Assembly (NCBI RefSeq): GCF_040361255.1
Contig: NZ_APNG01000020.1
Coordinates: 16,103 to 80,102 of the forward strand
Direction of reading: 5' to 3'
DNA length: 64,000 bases
DNA from: Salinisphaera sp040361255
GTDB lineage: Bacteria > Pseudomonadota > Gammaproteobacteria > Nevskiales > Salinisphaeraceae
A program made the position numbers and the translations under genes. Shown here one piece after another: positions 28,346-37,850 of the stretch (position 1 is its first letter; each line of letters opens with the position of its first letter). The notes under the pieces were generated by a model. It was not told the origin of the DNA and searched no databases. It was given only the letters and a program-made list of their open reading frames with translations.

Positions 28346-28894
28346 CTAGCTATCTCCGAGTTCGGCCAGGATCTCGTCGGTCACATCGACCGCTTTGCTG
28401 CTGTAGATCACGCCATCGCCGAGGATCAGATCGTAGCCGTTGTCCTCGGCGTATTGATCGATGATCTTGAGGATATCGGCGCGCATCTGCTCGAACTCCT
28501 TTTGTTCGGCATCCGACACATCGTCGTTGTACTTGCTGCGCTCGAGCTGTAATTCGCGCTGGCGATCCCGAATATCGCTTTGCAGCTTGTCGCGATCGGC
28601 TTCACTCATTACCGAACCGTCCTGGGCCAGGCGATCCATGTCCTGACGCAGCGCGTTCGATTTGGCTTCCAGCTCGTTCTTTCGCTTGGCGAATTGCGTC
28701 GCCATGCTGGATTTGGCACGGGCAGCCTGGGGCGATTCATTGACCACGCGGGCCACATCGACCACGCCGATACGCAGCACCTCGTTGGCGGTGCCATCGG
28801 TGGGCTGTGCCGCCTGCAGCGGCGCGGCGCTCGCGAGCGCGAACGCCACCGCGAGCGTGAATGCGAGCCTGCGTAACGATTGCATGTCCGCCAT
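28346..28894 (-). CDS. skp: Periplasmic chaperone Skp/OmpH
   Basis: A trimeric periplasmic chaperone that holds unfolded outer-membrane proteins for the BAM complex. From the ATG at 28894 (182 residues) there is a Sec signal with hydrophobic core and likely cleavage after LQA, then IGVVDVARVVNESPQA and a long charged coiled coil (about residues 70-140). An ATG at 28885 is an alternative start. The location between bamA and lpxD is universal in gammaproteobacteria. Confidence 0.9.
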   Translation of the reverse strand: MADMQSLRRLAFTLAVAFALASAAPLQAAQPTDGTANEVLRIGVVDVARVVNESPQAARAKSSMATQFAKRKNELEAKSNALRQDMDRLAQDGSVMSEADRDKLQSDIRDRQRELQLERSKYNDDVSDAEQKEFEQMRADILKIIDQYAEDNGYDLILGDGVIYSSKAVDVTDEILAELGDS

Positions 28895-28919
28895 CTTTCG
28901 AACCTGTTCCAGTCGCGCC

Positions 28920-31283
28920 TTACAGCCCGACACCGAAGGAGAACTGGAAGCGATCGACGTCGTCGTTGTCGGGATCGTCCACATAGGCGGCATAGCTCAC
29001 GCGCAGCAGCCCGAAGAACGGCGTGAACCAGTAGAACGCGACACCTGCGGACTTGTGCAGATCGGAGGCTTCGAACGCGCTGGCGTCTTCGTAGACGTTA
29101 CCGATGTCGTAGAACGCGGTCAGGCGGGTCGACTTGTTATCCGACTCGAGGAAGGTCGGGATGACCAGCTCGCTCTGCAAAGTCGTCAGAAACTGGCCGC
29201 CATACGGATTGTCGAGCGAATCACGCGGGCCCAGGCCACCGTTGGAGTAACCACGCACCGAACGCGCGCCACCGGCGAAGAAGTTGTCGTAGGGTGGCAC
29301 ATCCTCGCCCTTGCCCCAGACATCGGTCTGGGCGACACGGCCGTCCATCGACAGCACCATCTTGTCGGACAAGCCGGGCACCCAGGCACCGACACGGAAA
29401 TAGCGCTCGTGTTCGAGGCTGGTGTCGTAATACTCCAGATCCGACCCCGGGCCCTTGATATTGAACTGGAACTCGGTATTGCTGCCACGCGTGGCAAAGA
29501 ACGTCCGATTACGCGTATCGCGCGACCAGCCGGTCTGGAGTTCATAGGTCGTGGCTTCCTTGCCGTTTTCCTCGATGAACTCCGCAAGCTGGTCGGAAAG
29601 CTGTTCCTCGCCACGGCGATTGACCGCCGAGTTGATCTCGTTGCTTTCCACGCCGAGGCCGGCGCGTAGCTGCGAGTACTCGGTAATGGGCAGGCCGAAG
29701 GTCACCGCACCGCCGATCGAGTTCAGGTCGAAACCGGAACCGATACGAATGAGCTGATCGGTATTGCGATAGAACGCCGAGATCGTGCGCGACACGCCTT
29801 CATCGGTGAAATACGGATCGGTCCAGCTCGCGCCCACGCTCTTGGCGTAGTCGTTGGTTTCCGCGCGCAGGGTCAGGCGGTTGCCGGTCCCGCGGAAGTT
29901 GCTGTGCGAGACACTGCCGTTGATCAGAAAGCCCTGGGCATCGGAGAAGCCGACGCCGAACTGAAGGGTGCCGGCCGCACGTTCGGTCACGTCGTAGTCG
30001 ACATCGACCAGGTCTTCGCTACCGGCGACCTTTTCGGTATTGACCTGCACGTCCTGAATATAGGGCAGCCGCGCCAGACGCGTACGCGAGCGTTCGACGC
30101 CGCGCCGCGAGAACGGCGCGCCCTCGAACTGGCGCATTTCCCGGCGCAGGGTTTCGTCGTTGGTCTTGTCGTTGCCGTTGAAGGTGATCTGGCGCACGTA
30201 CGCGCGCTTGCCGGGATCGATGAAGAAGGTCAGATCGACGGTCTTGTCTTCGTCATCGATACGGGTGAGCGGATCGACATCGGCAAAGGCGTAACCGAAA
30301 TCGGCCAGCCCGGAGCTGATGCTGTTGGCCGAGGCATCGACCTGGCTGCGCGAGAACGTCTCGCCCGGCTCGACGGTGACCAGCCGCTGCAGGCTGGTCT
30401 GGGGCACGATCATGTCGCCGGCGAATTTATAGTCGCTGATCTTGTACTCATCGCCTTCGTCGACATTGATGGTCAGAAAGATGTTGCGGTTGTCCGGCGA
30501 CAACGACACCTGGATCGACGAAACATTGAAACGGATATAGCCGCGGTTCTGGTAGAACGAGTTCAGCGATTCGAGATCGCCGAGCAGCTTTTCGCGCGAA
30601 TAGCGATCGCGGCTGCGCCAGAAGGTCAGCGGGTGGGTATAGGCCGGTGAACTCGGCTTGAGTTCGAACACATCCAGCAGTTCTTCGTCGCTGAAGTGCT
30701 CGTTGCCGATGATGTTGATGTCCTTGATCGAGGCGACTTCACCTTCGGTTACATCGATATCGATGGCCACACGGTTGTTGTCGAGCTCGGTGACCTTCGT
30801 ATCGATCGCCACGCTGTAATAACCGTTGGCGTAGTACTGACGCCGCAGTTCCTGTTCGAGCTGATCGACCAGCGAACGCTTGTAGAGCTCGCCCTGGGCC
30901 AGACCCTGCTCGGCCAGCGCCTCCTTGAGCTTGTCGCCACCGATATTCTTGTTGCCCTCGATGGTGAAGCGCGCGATTTCGGGCCGCTCGGTGACATCGA
31001 CGATCAGCGTGTTGCCTTCACGTTGCAGGGCGACGTTCTCGAACAGCCCCGTATCGTAGAGCGCACGAATGGACTGCTGGGCCCGGGCTTCGCTCATGCG
31101 ATCGCCCACCGACAGCGGCAGATAGGTGAGCACGGTACCCGGCTCGAGCCGTTGTACGCCGGTTACGCGCACGTCGTCGACACGAAAGTCGTAGCCGGAA
31201 TCCGGCGATTGAGCCTGCGCCCAGGCGCTCGCGGCGAAAAGACACAGCAGCACGGCGAACGCGCGCGTCACACATACAGGCAT
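28920..31283 (-). CDS. bamA: Outer membrane protein assembly factor BamA
   Basis: The Omp85-family insertase for beta-barrel proteins. A signal peptide ends at about residue 22 (SAWA), five POTRA domains span about residues 25-420 and the 16-stranded barrel covers the rest. The conserved VRGY motif (SVRGYSNGG) of strand L6 and GPGSD-type extracellular loops are visible. The C terminus is FSFGVGL, ending in Leu rather than the usual aromatic residue. The length of 787 is within the normal range. Confidence 0.96.
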   Translation of the reverse strand: MPVCVTRAFAVLLCLFAASAWAQAQSPDSGYDFRVDDVRVTGVQRLEPGTVLTYLPLSVGDRMSEARAQQSIRALYDTGLFENVALQREGNTLIVDVTERPEIARFTIEGNKNIGGDKLKEALAEQGLAQGELYKRSLVDQLEQELRRQYYANGYYSVAIDTKVTELDNNRVAIDIDVTEGEVASIKDINIIGNEHFSDEELLDVFELKPSSPAYTHPLTFWRSRDRYSREKLLGDLESLNSFYQNRGYIRFNVSSIQVSLSPDNRNIFLTINVDEGDEYKISDYKFAGDMIVPQTSLQRLVTVEPGETFSRSQVDASANSISSGLADFGYAFADVDPLTRIDDEDKTVDLTFFIDPGKRAYVRQITFNGNDKTNDETLRREMRQFEGAPFSRRGVERSRTRLARLPYIQDVQVNTEKVAGSEDLVDVDYDVTERAAGTLQFGVGFSDAQGFLINGSVSHSNFRGTGNRLTLRAETNDYAKSVGASWTDPYFTDEGVSRTISAFYRNTDQLIRIGSGFDLNSIGGAVTFGLPITEYSQLRAGLGVESNEINSAVNRRGEEQLSDQLAEFIEENGKEATTYELQTGWSRDTRNRTFFATRGSNTEFQFNIKGPGSDLEYYDTSLEHERYFRVGAWVPGLSDKMVLSMDGRVAQTDVWGKGEDVPPYDNFFAGGARSVRGYSNGGLGPRDSLDNPYGGQFLTTLQSELVIPTFLESDNKSTRLTAFYDIGNVYEDASAFEASDLHKSAGVAFYWFTPFFGLLRVSYAAYVDDPDNDDVDRFQFSFGVGL

Positions 31284-31299
31284 ATTTCAAGAACCTTAC

Positions 31300-32661
31300 T
31301 TACCCGAGCAAGCGCAGGATATCGTTGTAGAAAGCCAGGGTCATCAGCATCAGCAGAGCGACCATGCCGACCTGCTGCCCTGCGACCTGTACCGCCTCTG
31401 AAAGAGGTCGGCCCCTTATCCATTCGATCGAATAATACAGAAGATGCCCCCCGTCTAACACCGGAATCGGCAGCAGGTTGAGCACCGCCAGACTGACGCT
31501 GACCAGCGCCAGAAAGCCCACGAACGCTTCCAGACCGATACTCGCACTCTGGCCGGCATAATTGGCGATCTGGATCGGGCCGCTGACGTTGCGCCAAGAG
31601 ACCTCGCCGGTGACCATACGCCCCATCAGGCGAACCGTCAGCGCCGAGACTTCCCAGGTTTTGGCGACCGCCGCCGGAATCGCCGCCAGCGGGCCGAGCT
31701 GGCGTGTGGTGCGCATGCTCTCCCAGGCCTGGCTGTCGACGCCAATCTGGGCGCCCAGCCGCCCTTGAGCCTCGCCTGCATCATTGTCGACCGAATCCAG
31801 CGTTACCGGGATTTCGCGGCTCGCGCCATCGCGTTCCACCGTGAGCACGACACGTGCGCCCGGGCTGGACTTGATGCGGTCGACCAGAGCCTGCGGCGTA
31901 TCCACCGTCTGGCCGTCGACCGCCTGTATTTCGTCGCCCTGCTTCACACCCGCGCGACTGGCCGCACTATCAGGCAGCACCTCAGCAATCAGTGGCGTGG
32001 CCGGCGGCTGGTACGGCGCCAGTCCGAGGCGATCGAACAGTTTTTCCGGGTCGGCGGGCACATCGGACAGATCGAGACGTACATCGCGCGTATCGCCATC
32101 GCCGCCGCGCACATCCAGATCGATCGCCTGGCCATCGAGCCCGCGCTCGATCAGGCCCAGGCGCAGATCCTCCCAGTTCTCGATCGGGCGATCGTCGATG
32201 GCCACGATTTCATCGCCGGCGCGCAGACCTGCCTGGGCGGCGAGACTGGCCTCGGGCGCGGCCGCGATCATCGGCTTGATACCGGCCACACCAATCATGA
32301 ACACCAGCCAGTAGGCAGCGATCGCGAACAGGAAATTCACCCCCGGGCCGGCGGCCACGATCGCGATCCGGCGGGCGGGGTGCTGGCGGTTGAAGGCATA
32401 GGGCTTGTCGGCCTCGGCGACTTCGCCCTCGCGTTCGTCGAGCATCTTCACGTAGCCGCCCAGGGGAATCGCCGACAGCCAGTACTCGATCCCGCTGCGG
32501 CGCCCGGTGAAGCCCCAGATACGATGGCCGAAGCCGATCGAATAGCGCAGCACTTTCACGCCCATCCGGCGGGCGACCCAGAAATGGCCGTATTCGTGCA
32601 CGGCCACGAGCAGGCCGATCGCCACGATGAACGCTGGAACCGACATCAGCCAGTCAGACAT
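31300..32661 (-). CDS. rseP: RIP metalloprotease RseP
   Basis: An inner-membrane site-2 protease that releases the envelope-stress sigma factor by cleaving its anti-sigma factor. The zinc motif HEYGH is at residues 22-26 and the third ligand lies in the C-terminal LPIPVLDGGHLL. Two PDZ domains lie between (around residues 125-200 and 210-295). It has 453 residues and about four membrane segments. It lies directly between cdsA and bamA; dxr, which often occupies this spot, is missing. Confidence 0.95.
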   Translation of the reverse strand: MSDWLMSVPAFIVAIGLLVAVHEYGHFWVARRMGVKVLRYSIGFGHRIWGFTGRRSGIEYWLSAIPLGGYVKMLDEREGEVAEADKPYAFNRQHPARRIAIVAAGPGVNFLFAIAAYWLVFMIGVAGIKPMIAAAPEASLAAQAGLRAGDEIVAIDDRPIENWEDLRLGLIERGLDGQAIDLDVRGGDGDTRDVRLDLSDVPADPEKLFDRLGLAPYQPPATPLIAEVLPDSAASRAGVKQGDEIQAVDGQTVDTPQALVDRIKSSPGARVVLTVERDGASREIPVTLDSVDNDAGEAQGRLGAQIGVDSQAWESMRTTRQLGPLAAIPAAVAKTWEVSALTVRLMGRMVTGEVSWRNVSGPIQIANYAGQSASIGLEAFVGFLALVSVSLAVLNLLPIPVLDGGHLLYYSIEWIRGRPLSEAVQVAGQQVGMVALLMLMTLAFYNDILRLLG

Positions 32662-32792
32662 GTAACTTACTTCTCCCGCGCGCCGGCAGTGTCACCGGCG
32701 AGGACGAAAACCTGGATTAAGTGAACGTACCCAAGCCGGGTACTGCATAGTGTACCTGCGCGCGCCCACCCTGCGACGAACGCAGCCCGGCG

Positions 32793-33623
32793 CTAGAGCG
32801 TACTGGGCAGCCAGTGCAGGCCGGCCACGAACCAGGGCGCGGCGGCCAGCACGCTATCGAGCCGGTCGAGCACCCCGCCATGGCCGGGAAACAACGTCCC
32901 GCTATCCTTGATACCGGCATGGCGCTTGAACATGCTGATGGTCAGATCGCCCACGATCGAAATGATCGCGACCCAGGCACCCAGCACCACGAACCCCACA
33001 AGCCGCTCGCCGCCGTAGCCGAGCACCCACGCGCCGGCCCCGGCAAACACCATGGCCGCAACGATACCGCCGATCGCGCCTTCTCGTGTCTTGCCCGGGC
33101 TGACCGCCGGGGCGAGTTTATGCCGGCCCAGGGTACGTCCGGCAATATAGGCACCCGTATCCGCCGCCCAGATCAGAAAGAAAAAGGCCAGCAACAGCAA
33201 CGCACCCTGATCGCTCTGATGCAGATAGGTCACGGCCGCGACCGCGGCGACGAGGGTGAGCAGGCCGGTGGCCACACCGACATCGATACGCCCCATCACC
33301 GTCGCCCAGCCATTCGGATAGCGCACGATCCAGCCGATCGCGATCAACCACCAGATACAGGCTGCGCCGATGAGCAGATTGTCCACCGCGACCAGCCACC
33401 ACTGGCTACGAATGAGTGCGAACACGAAAATCAATGCGGCCGTCGCCAGTACCATCGCCACATGGCCGGTATCGCGCAGGCGCAACAGCCCTGCCCACTC
33501 CCAGGCGCCCAGCAACATGAGCACCGAAAAGACCAGCGTGATGGCGAAAGTCGGCAGATAGAGCATGCCCAGCACCGCCAGCGGTACCACCACCAGCGCG
33601 GTCGCGATGCGTGTGGCCAGCAT
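32793..33623 (-). CDS. cdsA: Phosphatidate cytidylyltransferase
   Basis: Makes CDP-diacylglycerol, the precursor of bacterial phospholipids. It is a polytopic membrane protein of 276 residues with the family signature near the C terminus (SMFKRHAGIKDSGTLFPGHGG) and SPGKTREGAIGG upstream of it. It starts three bases after the uppS stop. The next gene on the strand is rseP after a 131-base gap that holds no gene. Confidence 0.95.
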   Translation of the reverse strand: MLATRIATALVVVPLAVLGMLYLPTFAITLVFSVLMLLGAWEWAGLLRLRDTGHVAMVLATAALIFVFALIRSQWWLVAVDNLLIGAACIWWLIAIGWIVRYPNGWATVMGRIDVGVATGLLTLVAAVAAVTYLHQSDQGALLLLAFFFLIWAADTGAYIAGRTLGRHKLAPAVSPGKTREGAIGGIVAAMVFAGAGAWVLGYGGERLVGFVVLGAWVAIISIVGDLTISMFKRHAGIKDSGTLFPGHGGVLDRLDSVLAAAPWFVAGLHWLPSTL

Positions 33624-33626
33624 CCG

Positions 33627-34349
33627 CTAGAGCCCCGTTGCCGTGGCTTGCGGCAGTCGTCCGAAACGGCGCTGGCGCTGGCCGAACCATTCGATCGCAC
33701 AGGCCAGGCTATGGCCGTCGAAATCCGGCCAGAGTTCGTCGGAGAAATACAATTCGCTGTAGGCCAGATCCCAGAGCAGAAAGTTGCTGATCCGACGTTC
33801 GCCGCCGGTGCGGATGAACAGATCCGGGGCCGGGAAATCGGCCAACGCCATGCGCTCGCCGAGGCTGTGCTCGTCGATATCGTCGGGATCGAGGGCGTTG
33901 TCGCGACAATCGCGCGCCAGTCGGCGGGCCGCCTGCACCAGATCCCAACGGCCGCCGTAGTCGATAGCGATCACGAGGTTGAGCGCCTCGTTATCGCGCG
34001 TGCGCTGCTCGGCCTGGGCCATTTCCTGTTGCAGGGCTTCGGAGAAATGTGCCCGCTCACCAATGAAGCTCAGGCGTACGCCGGACTCGTTCATGGAATC
34101 GATTTCACGACGGATCGTGCGTCGGAACAGATCCAGCAGCACACGCACTTCAGTTTTTGGCCGCTGCCAGTTTTCGCTCGAAAATGCGAACAGCGTCAAT
34201 GTTTTAACTGACTGTTCTCTAGCGCTTTCCACGATCGCGCGCACCGCCTGCGCGCCCGAGCGATGCCCGGCCGCGCGCGGCAGACCACGCCGGCTCGCCC
34301 AGCGGCCGTTGCCGTCCATGATAATTGCGACGTGGTCGGGCACAGTCAT
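33627..34349 (-). CDS. uppS: Undecaprenyl diphosphate synthase
   Basis: A cis-prenyltransferase that extends farnesyl diphosphate with isopentenyl diphosphate to the C55 carrier lipid of peptidoglycan and LPS. The catalytic aspartate is D12 in IIMDGNGRWA, and FAFSSENWQRP and RTGGERRISNFLLW are also diagnostic. It has 240 residues. It consumes isoprenoid precursors, which is relevant because the MEP-pathway genes that usually neighbour it are absent here. Confidence 0.95.
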   Translation of the reverse strand: MTVPDHVAIIMDGNGRWASRRGLPRAAGHRSGAQAVRAIVESAREQSVKTLTLFAFSSENWQRPKTEVRVLLDLFRRTIRREIDSMNESGVRLSFIGERAHFSEALQQEMAQAEQRTRDNEALNLVIAIDYGGRWDLVQAARRLARDCRDNALDPDDIDEHSLGERMALADFPAPDLFIRTGGERRISNFLLWDLAYSELYFSDELWPDFDGHSLACAIEWFGQRQRRFGRLPQATATGL

Positions 34350-34386
34350 ATTCGCACCTGGCGCTCGAACTCGATCGACGGTTCGT

Positions 34387-34944
34387 TCAAACCGTCATGA
34401 TCTCCTTTTCCTTGTCCTCGAGCAGGCTGTCAATCCGGTCGATATGCTGATCGGTGAGTTTCTGAATCCGCGCTTCCCCGCCGTGCTGATCGTCGGCACT
34501 GATCTCCTTTTCGTTGACCAGTTCCTTGAGCGTGGAGTTGGCATCGCGACGGATATTGCGGATCGCCACGCGCCCGTCCTCGGCTTCTGCGCGGATGACC
34601 TTCACCAGATCCTTGCGGCGGTCTTCGGTCAACGGCGGCAGTACCACGCGAATCACCTGCCCGGCCGTCGACGGGTTGAGGCCGAGGTCGGCTTTCATGA
34701 TCGCCTTCTCGACCGGCTGCACCATCGACTTTTCCCACGGCTGGATGGTGATCGTGCGCGCGTCTTCCAGGGCCACGTTCGCAGCCTGGTTGAGCGGCAC
34801 CTCGGAGCCGTAGTACTCCACGGTGACGTGATCGAGCAGACTGGTGCTCGCGCGCCCGGTGCGGATCTTGCTGAAATTCTCGCGCATGACGTTGATGGTC
34901 TTATCCATGCGCTGTTGTGCGTCGCTGTATATCTCGTCAATCAT
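34387..34944 (-). CDS. frr: Ribosome recycling factor
   Basis: Works with EF-G to split post-termination ribosomes. The 185-residue length and segments KIRTGRAS, TIQPWEKSMV and VLPPLTEDRRKDLVK are diagnostic. The ATG overlaps the pyrH stop by four bases (ATGA). Only 37 bases separate it from uppS, so dxr is not in the enteric position either. Confidence 0.97.
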   Translation of the reverse strand: MIDEIYSDAQQRMDKTINVMRENFSKIRTGRASTSLLDHVTVEYYGSEVPLNQAANVALEDARTITIQPWEKSMVQPVEKAIMKADLGLNPSTAGQVIRVVLPPLTEDRRKDLVKVIRAEAEDGRVAIRNIRRDANSTLKELVNEKEISADDQHGGEARIQKLTDQHIDRIDSLLEDKEKEIMTV

Positions 34945-35684
34945 CCGTTGCTTCTCGTCGTGTCGTTGTCGACCAGCGTACCCACGTCGTCGCCGGCGAC
35001 GATGCGGGCGAGATCGCCGGCCCGGTTGATATCGAACACCCGTAGCGGCATGCCGTTATCGCGGCAGAGTACGATGGCGGTGGTATCCATCACGCTGAGG
35101 CGCTGATCTATGACTTCATCATAGGTCAGGTGCGTATAGCGTTTGGCGCTACTGTCGCGCATCGGGTCCGCGCTGTAGATGCCGTCGACCTTGGTGGCCT
35201 TGAGCATGAGATCGGCATTGATCTCGACCGCGCGCAGACTCGCCGCCGAGTCCGTGGTGAAAAACGGGTTGCCGGTACCGGCCGCGAAGATCACCACGCG
35301 CCCCTTTTCCAGATGGCGAATGGCACGACGCCGGATATAGTCTTCGCACACCTGGTTGATACGGATTGCCGACATCACGCGCGCGGTCATACCCGCATGC
35401 TCGATGGCGTCCTGCAGGCCCAGTGCATTGATCACCGTGGCCAGCATGCCCATCTGATCGCCGGTGACGCGATCCATGCCGCGGCCGGCCAGGCCGACGC
35501 CGCGGAAGATGTTGCCACCGCCCACCACGAGCGCGACCTGGACACCCGACTCGATCAGGCCCTTGATTTCAGCCGCGAGTCGCTCGACGACTTCGGCCGA
35601 AATACCGTAATCGGCCTGGCCCATGAGGGCCTCACCGCTGAGTTTCAGCAATATGCGTTTACAGGTCGATTTATTCTTGCTCAT
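34941..35684 (-). CDS. pyrH: Uridylate kinase
   Basis: A hexameric UMP kinase of the amino acid kinase fold. Landmarks are KRILLKLSGEALMG, VVGGGNIFRG and the acceptor-site GTGNPFFTTDSAA. The ATG at 35684 gives 247 residues; the frame extends further up without support. A strong terminator lies upstream, between tsf and pyrH, so pyrH-frr may have a promoter of its own within 35685-35771. Confidence 0.96.
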   Translation of the reverse strand: MSKNKSTCKRILLKLSGEALMGQADYGISAEVVERLAAEIKGLIESGVQVALVVGGGNIFRGVGLAGRGMDRVTGDQMGMLATVINALGLQDAIEHAGMTARVMSAIRINQVCEDYIRRRAIRHLEKGRVVIFAAGTGNPFFTTDSAASLRAVEINADLMLKATKVDGIYSADPMRDSSAKRYTHLTYDEVIDQRLSVMDTTAIVLCRDNGMPLRVFDINRAGDLARIVAGDDVGTLVDNDTTRSNG

Positions 35685-35771
35685 CGAATGGCGCAGCAGT
35701 ACGACAACATGGAAGCGGCTCCTGGCCGGCAACGATAACTTAGCTCCCGATCATGCGATACGGGCGCGGTC

Positions 35772-35801
35772 AAAAAAAAGCCGGCTGCCTCGGCAGCCGG
35801 C
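35772..35801 (-). terminator. Rho-independent terminator after rpsB-tsf
   Basis: On the minus strand a perfect 10-bp GC-rich stem (35780-35789 with 35792-35801) is followed by eight T residues. It starts 11 bases after the tsf stop and should end or attenuate rpsB-tsf transcripts before pyrH. Confidence 0.92.
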
Positions 35802-35811
35802 CGTTACGCCC

Positions 35812-36693
35812 TTAGGCGCTCTTTTCGGCTTGTGCCTTGACCTCGGCAGCGAAGTCTTCCTGTTTCCTCTCGATCCCTTCGCCGACTTCCAGACGGGCAT
35901 AGTCGGTAATGGTCGCGTTCTGCTGCTTGCACAGCTTTTCGACCGTCATGTCGGGATCCTTGACGAACGGCTGACCCAGGAGCGTGATCTCGCCCAGGAA
36001 CTTGCGCAGCCGACCTTCGACCATTTTTTCGATGATCTCTTCCGGCTTGCCGCTGTCACGTGCCTGCGCCATGAGCAATTCCTTTTCGGAATCGCGACGT
36101 TCCTGCGGCACATCGTCAGCCGACAGATGCGCAGGCGCGCTGGCGGCTACGTGCATGGCCAGATCGCGGGCGAGTTCGGCTTCGCCACCGACAATCGCCA
36201 CCGCGCTGCCGATACGCGCGCCGTGCATATAGACGTCGAGCTTGCCTTCGCCGGCTTCGATACGACGAAAACGACGAATGGTGATGTTTTCGCCAAGCTT
36301 GGCGACCAGCGCACGGCGCTTGGCATCCAGGCTTTCGCCGTCCACTTCCAGTTCGGCCAGGGCGTCGACATCCGCGGGCGCGTTGTCGAGCGCGGCCTTC
36401 GCCGCCAGTTCGGCAAAGTTCACGAAGTCGTCGTTCTTGCCGACGAAATCGGTTTCGCAGTTGGCTTCCAGCAACACCGCGACGGTCTTGTCGTCGGACA
36501 CCGCCGTGGCGATACGCCCTTCGGCAGCCACACGGCCTGCCTTCTTGTCGGCCTTGGCCAGGCCTTCGCGACGCATGTTGTCGGCCGCGGCATCGATATC
36601 GCCATCGGTGGCCGTGAGTGCCTTCTTGCACTCCATCATGCCGGCGCCGGTGCGTTCCCGCAGCTCCTTAACCAGAGCAGCACTAATTGCCAT
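35812..36693 (-). CDS. tsf: Translation elongation factor Ts
   Basis: The guanine nucleotide exchange factor for EF-Tu. The N-terminal KELRERTGAGMMECKKAL and the core NCETDFV equivalents (EANCETDFVGKND) are diagnostic. It has 293 residues. It follows rpsB by 68 bases and is closed by a strong terminator. Confidence 0.97.
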   Translation of the reverse strand: MAISAALVKELRERTGAGMMECKKALTATDGDIDAAADNMRREGLAKADKKAGRVAAEGRIATAVSDDKTVAVLLEANCETDFVGKNDDFVNFAELAAKAALDNAPADVDALAELEVDGESLDAKRRALVAKLGENITIRRFRRIEAGEGKLDVYMHGARIGSAVAIVGGEAELARDLAMHVAASAPAHLSADDVPQERRDSEKELLMAQARDSGKPEEIIEKMVEGRLRKFLGEITLLGQPFVKDPDMTVEKLCKQQNATITDYARLEVGEGIERKQEDFAAEVKAQAEKSA

Positions 36694-36761
36694 GATTGTT
36701 TCTCCGCAAAGTTGGGGTGCGAGCGCGCCGTCGTGCCGATTGCACGCCGGCGCGCACGTAA

Positions 36762-37676
36762 TTACTTGTCGGCCTGCTTGGGATCGGCCTGTTCGGGGTC
36801 TTCCGAGGGCACGGAGGCCACATCGCCCAGCGACGCGGTCGCGGTGGGCTCGGCTTCACCCTGCGACTCCTGGATCACGGAGTTCTGGGTGGCTTCGCTG
36901 GCGGCCTGTGCCTCGGCGGGCTTGCCCGGTTCGTGGCTGTCGCCCTGCTCCTGAACCTCGACCATGGCGTCGTCCTGGCCGGTGAAGTCACCCTTGCTGC
37001 CACGGCCGGCCAACACGGCGTCGGCGACCATTTCGGTGTAGATACGAATCGCGCGAATGGCGTCGTCGTTACCCGGAATGACCACATCGATATTTTCCGG
37101 CGAGCAGTTGGTATCGACCACGGCGATAACCGGAATACCGAGCTTGCGCGCTTCGTCGACGGCGATCTTTTCGAAGCCGACGTCGATGATGAACAGCGCA
37201 TCCGGCAGGCTGGTCATTTCCTTGATGCCGCCGATGCTGCGCTCGAGCTTGTCGCGCTCGCGATACAGATCGAGGGCTTCACGCTTGTTGAGCTTGCGAA
37301 TCGAGCCGTCTTCGATCATCTGCTCGAGATCGTGCAGACGCTGAATCGAGTTCTTGACCGTCTTGAAGTTGGTGAGCATGCCACCGAGCCAACGATGGTT
37401 GACGAACGGCATGCCGCAACGCCGGGCCTGCTTGCCCACGGCTTCGCGCGCGGCGCGCTTGGTGCCCACGAACATGACGTTGCCGCCGTTGGCGGACAGG
37501 CGGCTGATATAGTTGTAGGCATCCTTGAAGAGCGGCAGGGTCTCTTCGAGGTTGATGATATGGATCTTGTTGCGATGGCCAAAGATATAGGGGGCCATCT
37601 TGGGGTTCCAGTAACGGGTGCGGTGGCCGAAATGAACCCCCGCCTCAAGCAACTGGCGCATGCTGATCTGACTCAT
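36762..37676 (-). CDS. rpsB: 30S ribosomal protein S2 with long acidic C-terminal tail
   Basis: A primary ribosomal protein of the small subunit. The N-terminal MRQLLEAGVHFGHRTRYWNPKM and the central GGMLTNFKTVKNSI are diagnostic. Most S2 proteins have 235-260 residues; this has 304, because about 65-75 residues of Gln/Glu/Ala/Ser-rich low-complexity sequence follow the conserved end of the fold (near residue 230). No sign of a frameshift: the tail is in frame and has the same codon bias. Confidence 0.97.
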   Translation of the reverse strand: MSQISMRQLLEAGVHFGHRTRYWNPKMAPYIFGHRNKIHIINLEETLPLFKDAYNYISRLSANGGNVMFVGTKRAAREAVGKQARRCGMPFVNHRWLGGMLTNFKTVKNSIQRLHDLEQMIEDGSIRKLNKREALDLYRERDKLERSIGGIKEMTSLPDALFIIDVGFEKIAVDEARKLGIPVIAVVDTNCSPENIDVVIPGNDDAIRAIRIYTEMVADAVLAGRGSKGDFTGQDDAMVEVQEQGDSHEPGKPAEAQAASEATQNSVIQESQGEAEPTATASLGDVASVPSEDPEQADPKQADK

Positions 37677-37710
37677 GGATTGTCTCCGGGTTGTGGCTTA
37701 CGCGCATCCC

Positions 37711-37754
37711 ATGAAACAACCGATCTGCATGAGCAGACAGGCACCCCGTTTCAT
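37711..37754 (-). promoter_or_regulatory. Nested stem-loops in the rpsB leader, candidate S2 autoregulatory site
   Basis: In the minus-strand 5' leader of rpsB an outer 7-bp inverted repeat (ATGAAAC / GTTTCAT, 37711-37717 with 37748-37754) encloses an inner hairpin (TCTGC / GCAGA, 37724-37728 with 37733-37737). Repression of rpsB-tsf by S2 binding to a structured leader is established in gammaproteobacteria; assigning this structure to that role is inference. Confidence 0.35.
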
Positions 37755-37850
37755 GTGCCGACACGCGTGCGGATTTTCGATATCGAATACGGTCGTTATC
37801 GACCGTTCATACAAGCGTTCAGGGCCTTGCATTGCCGCGAACGCGAGCGG

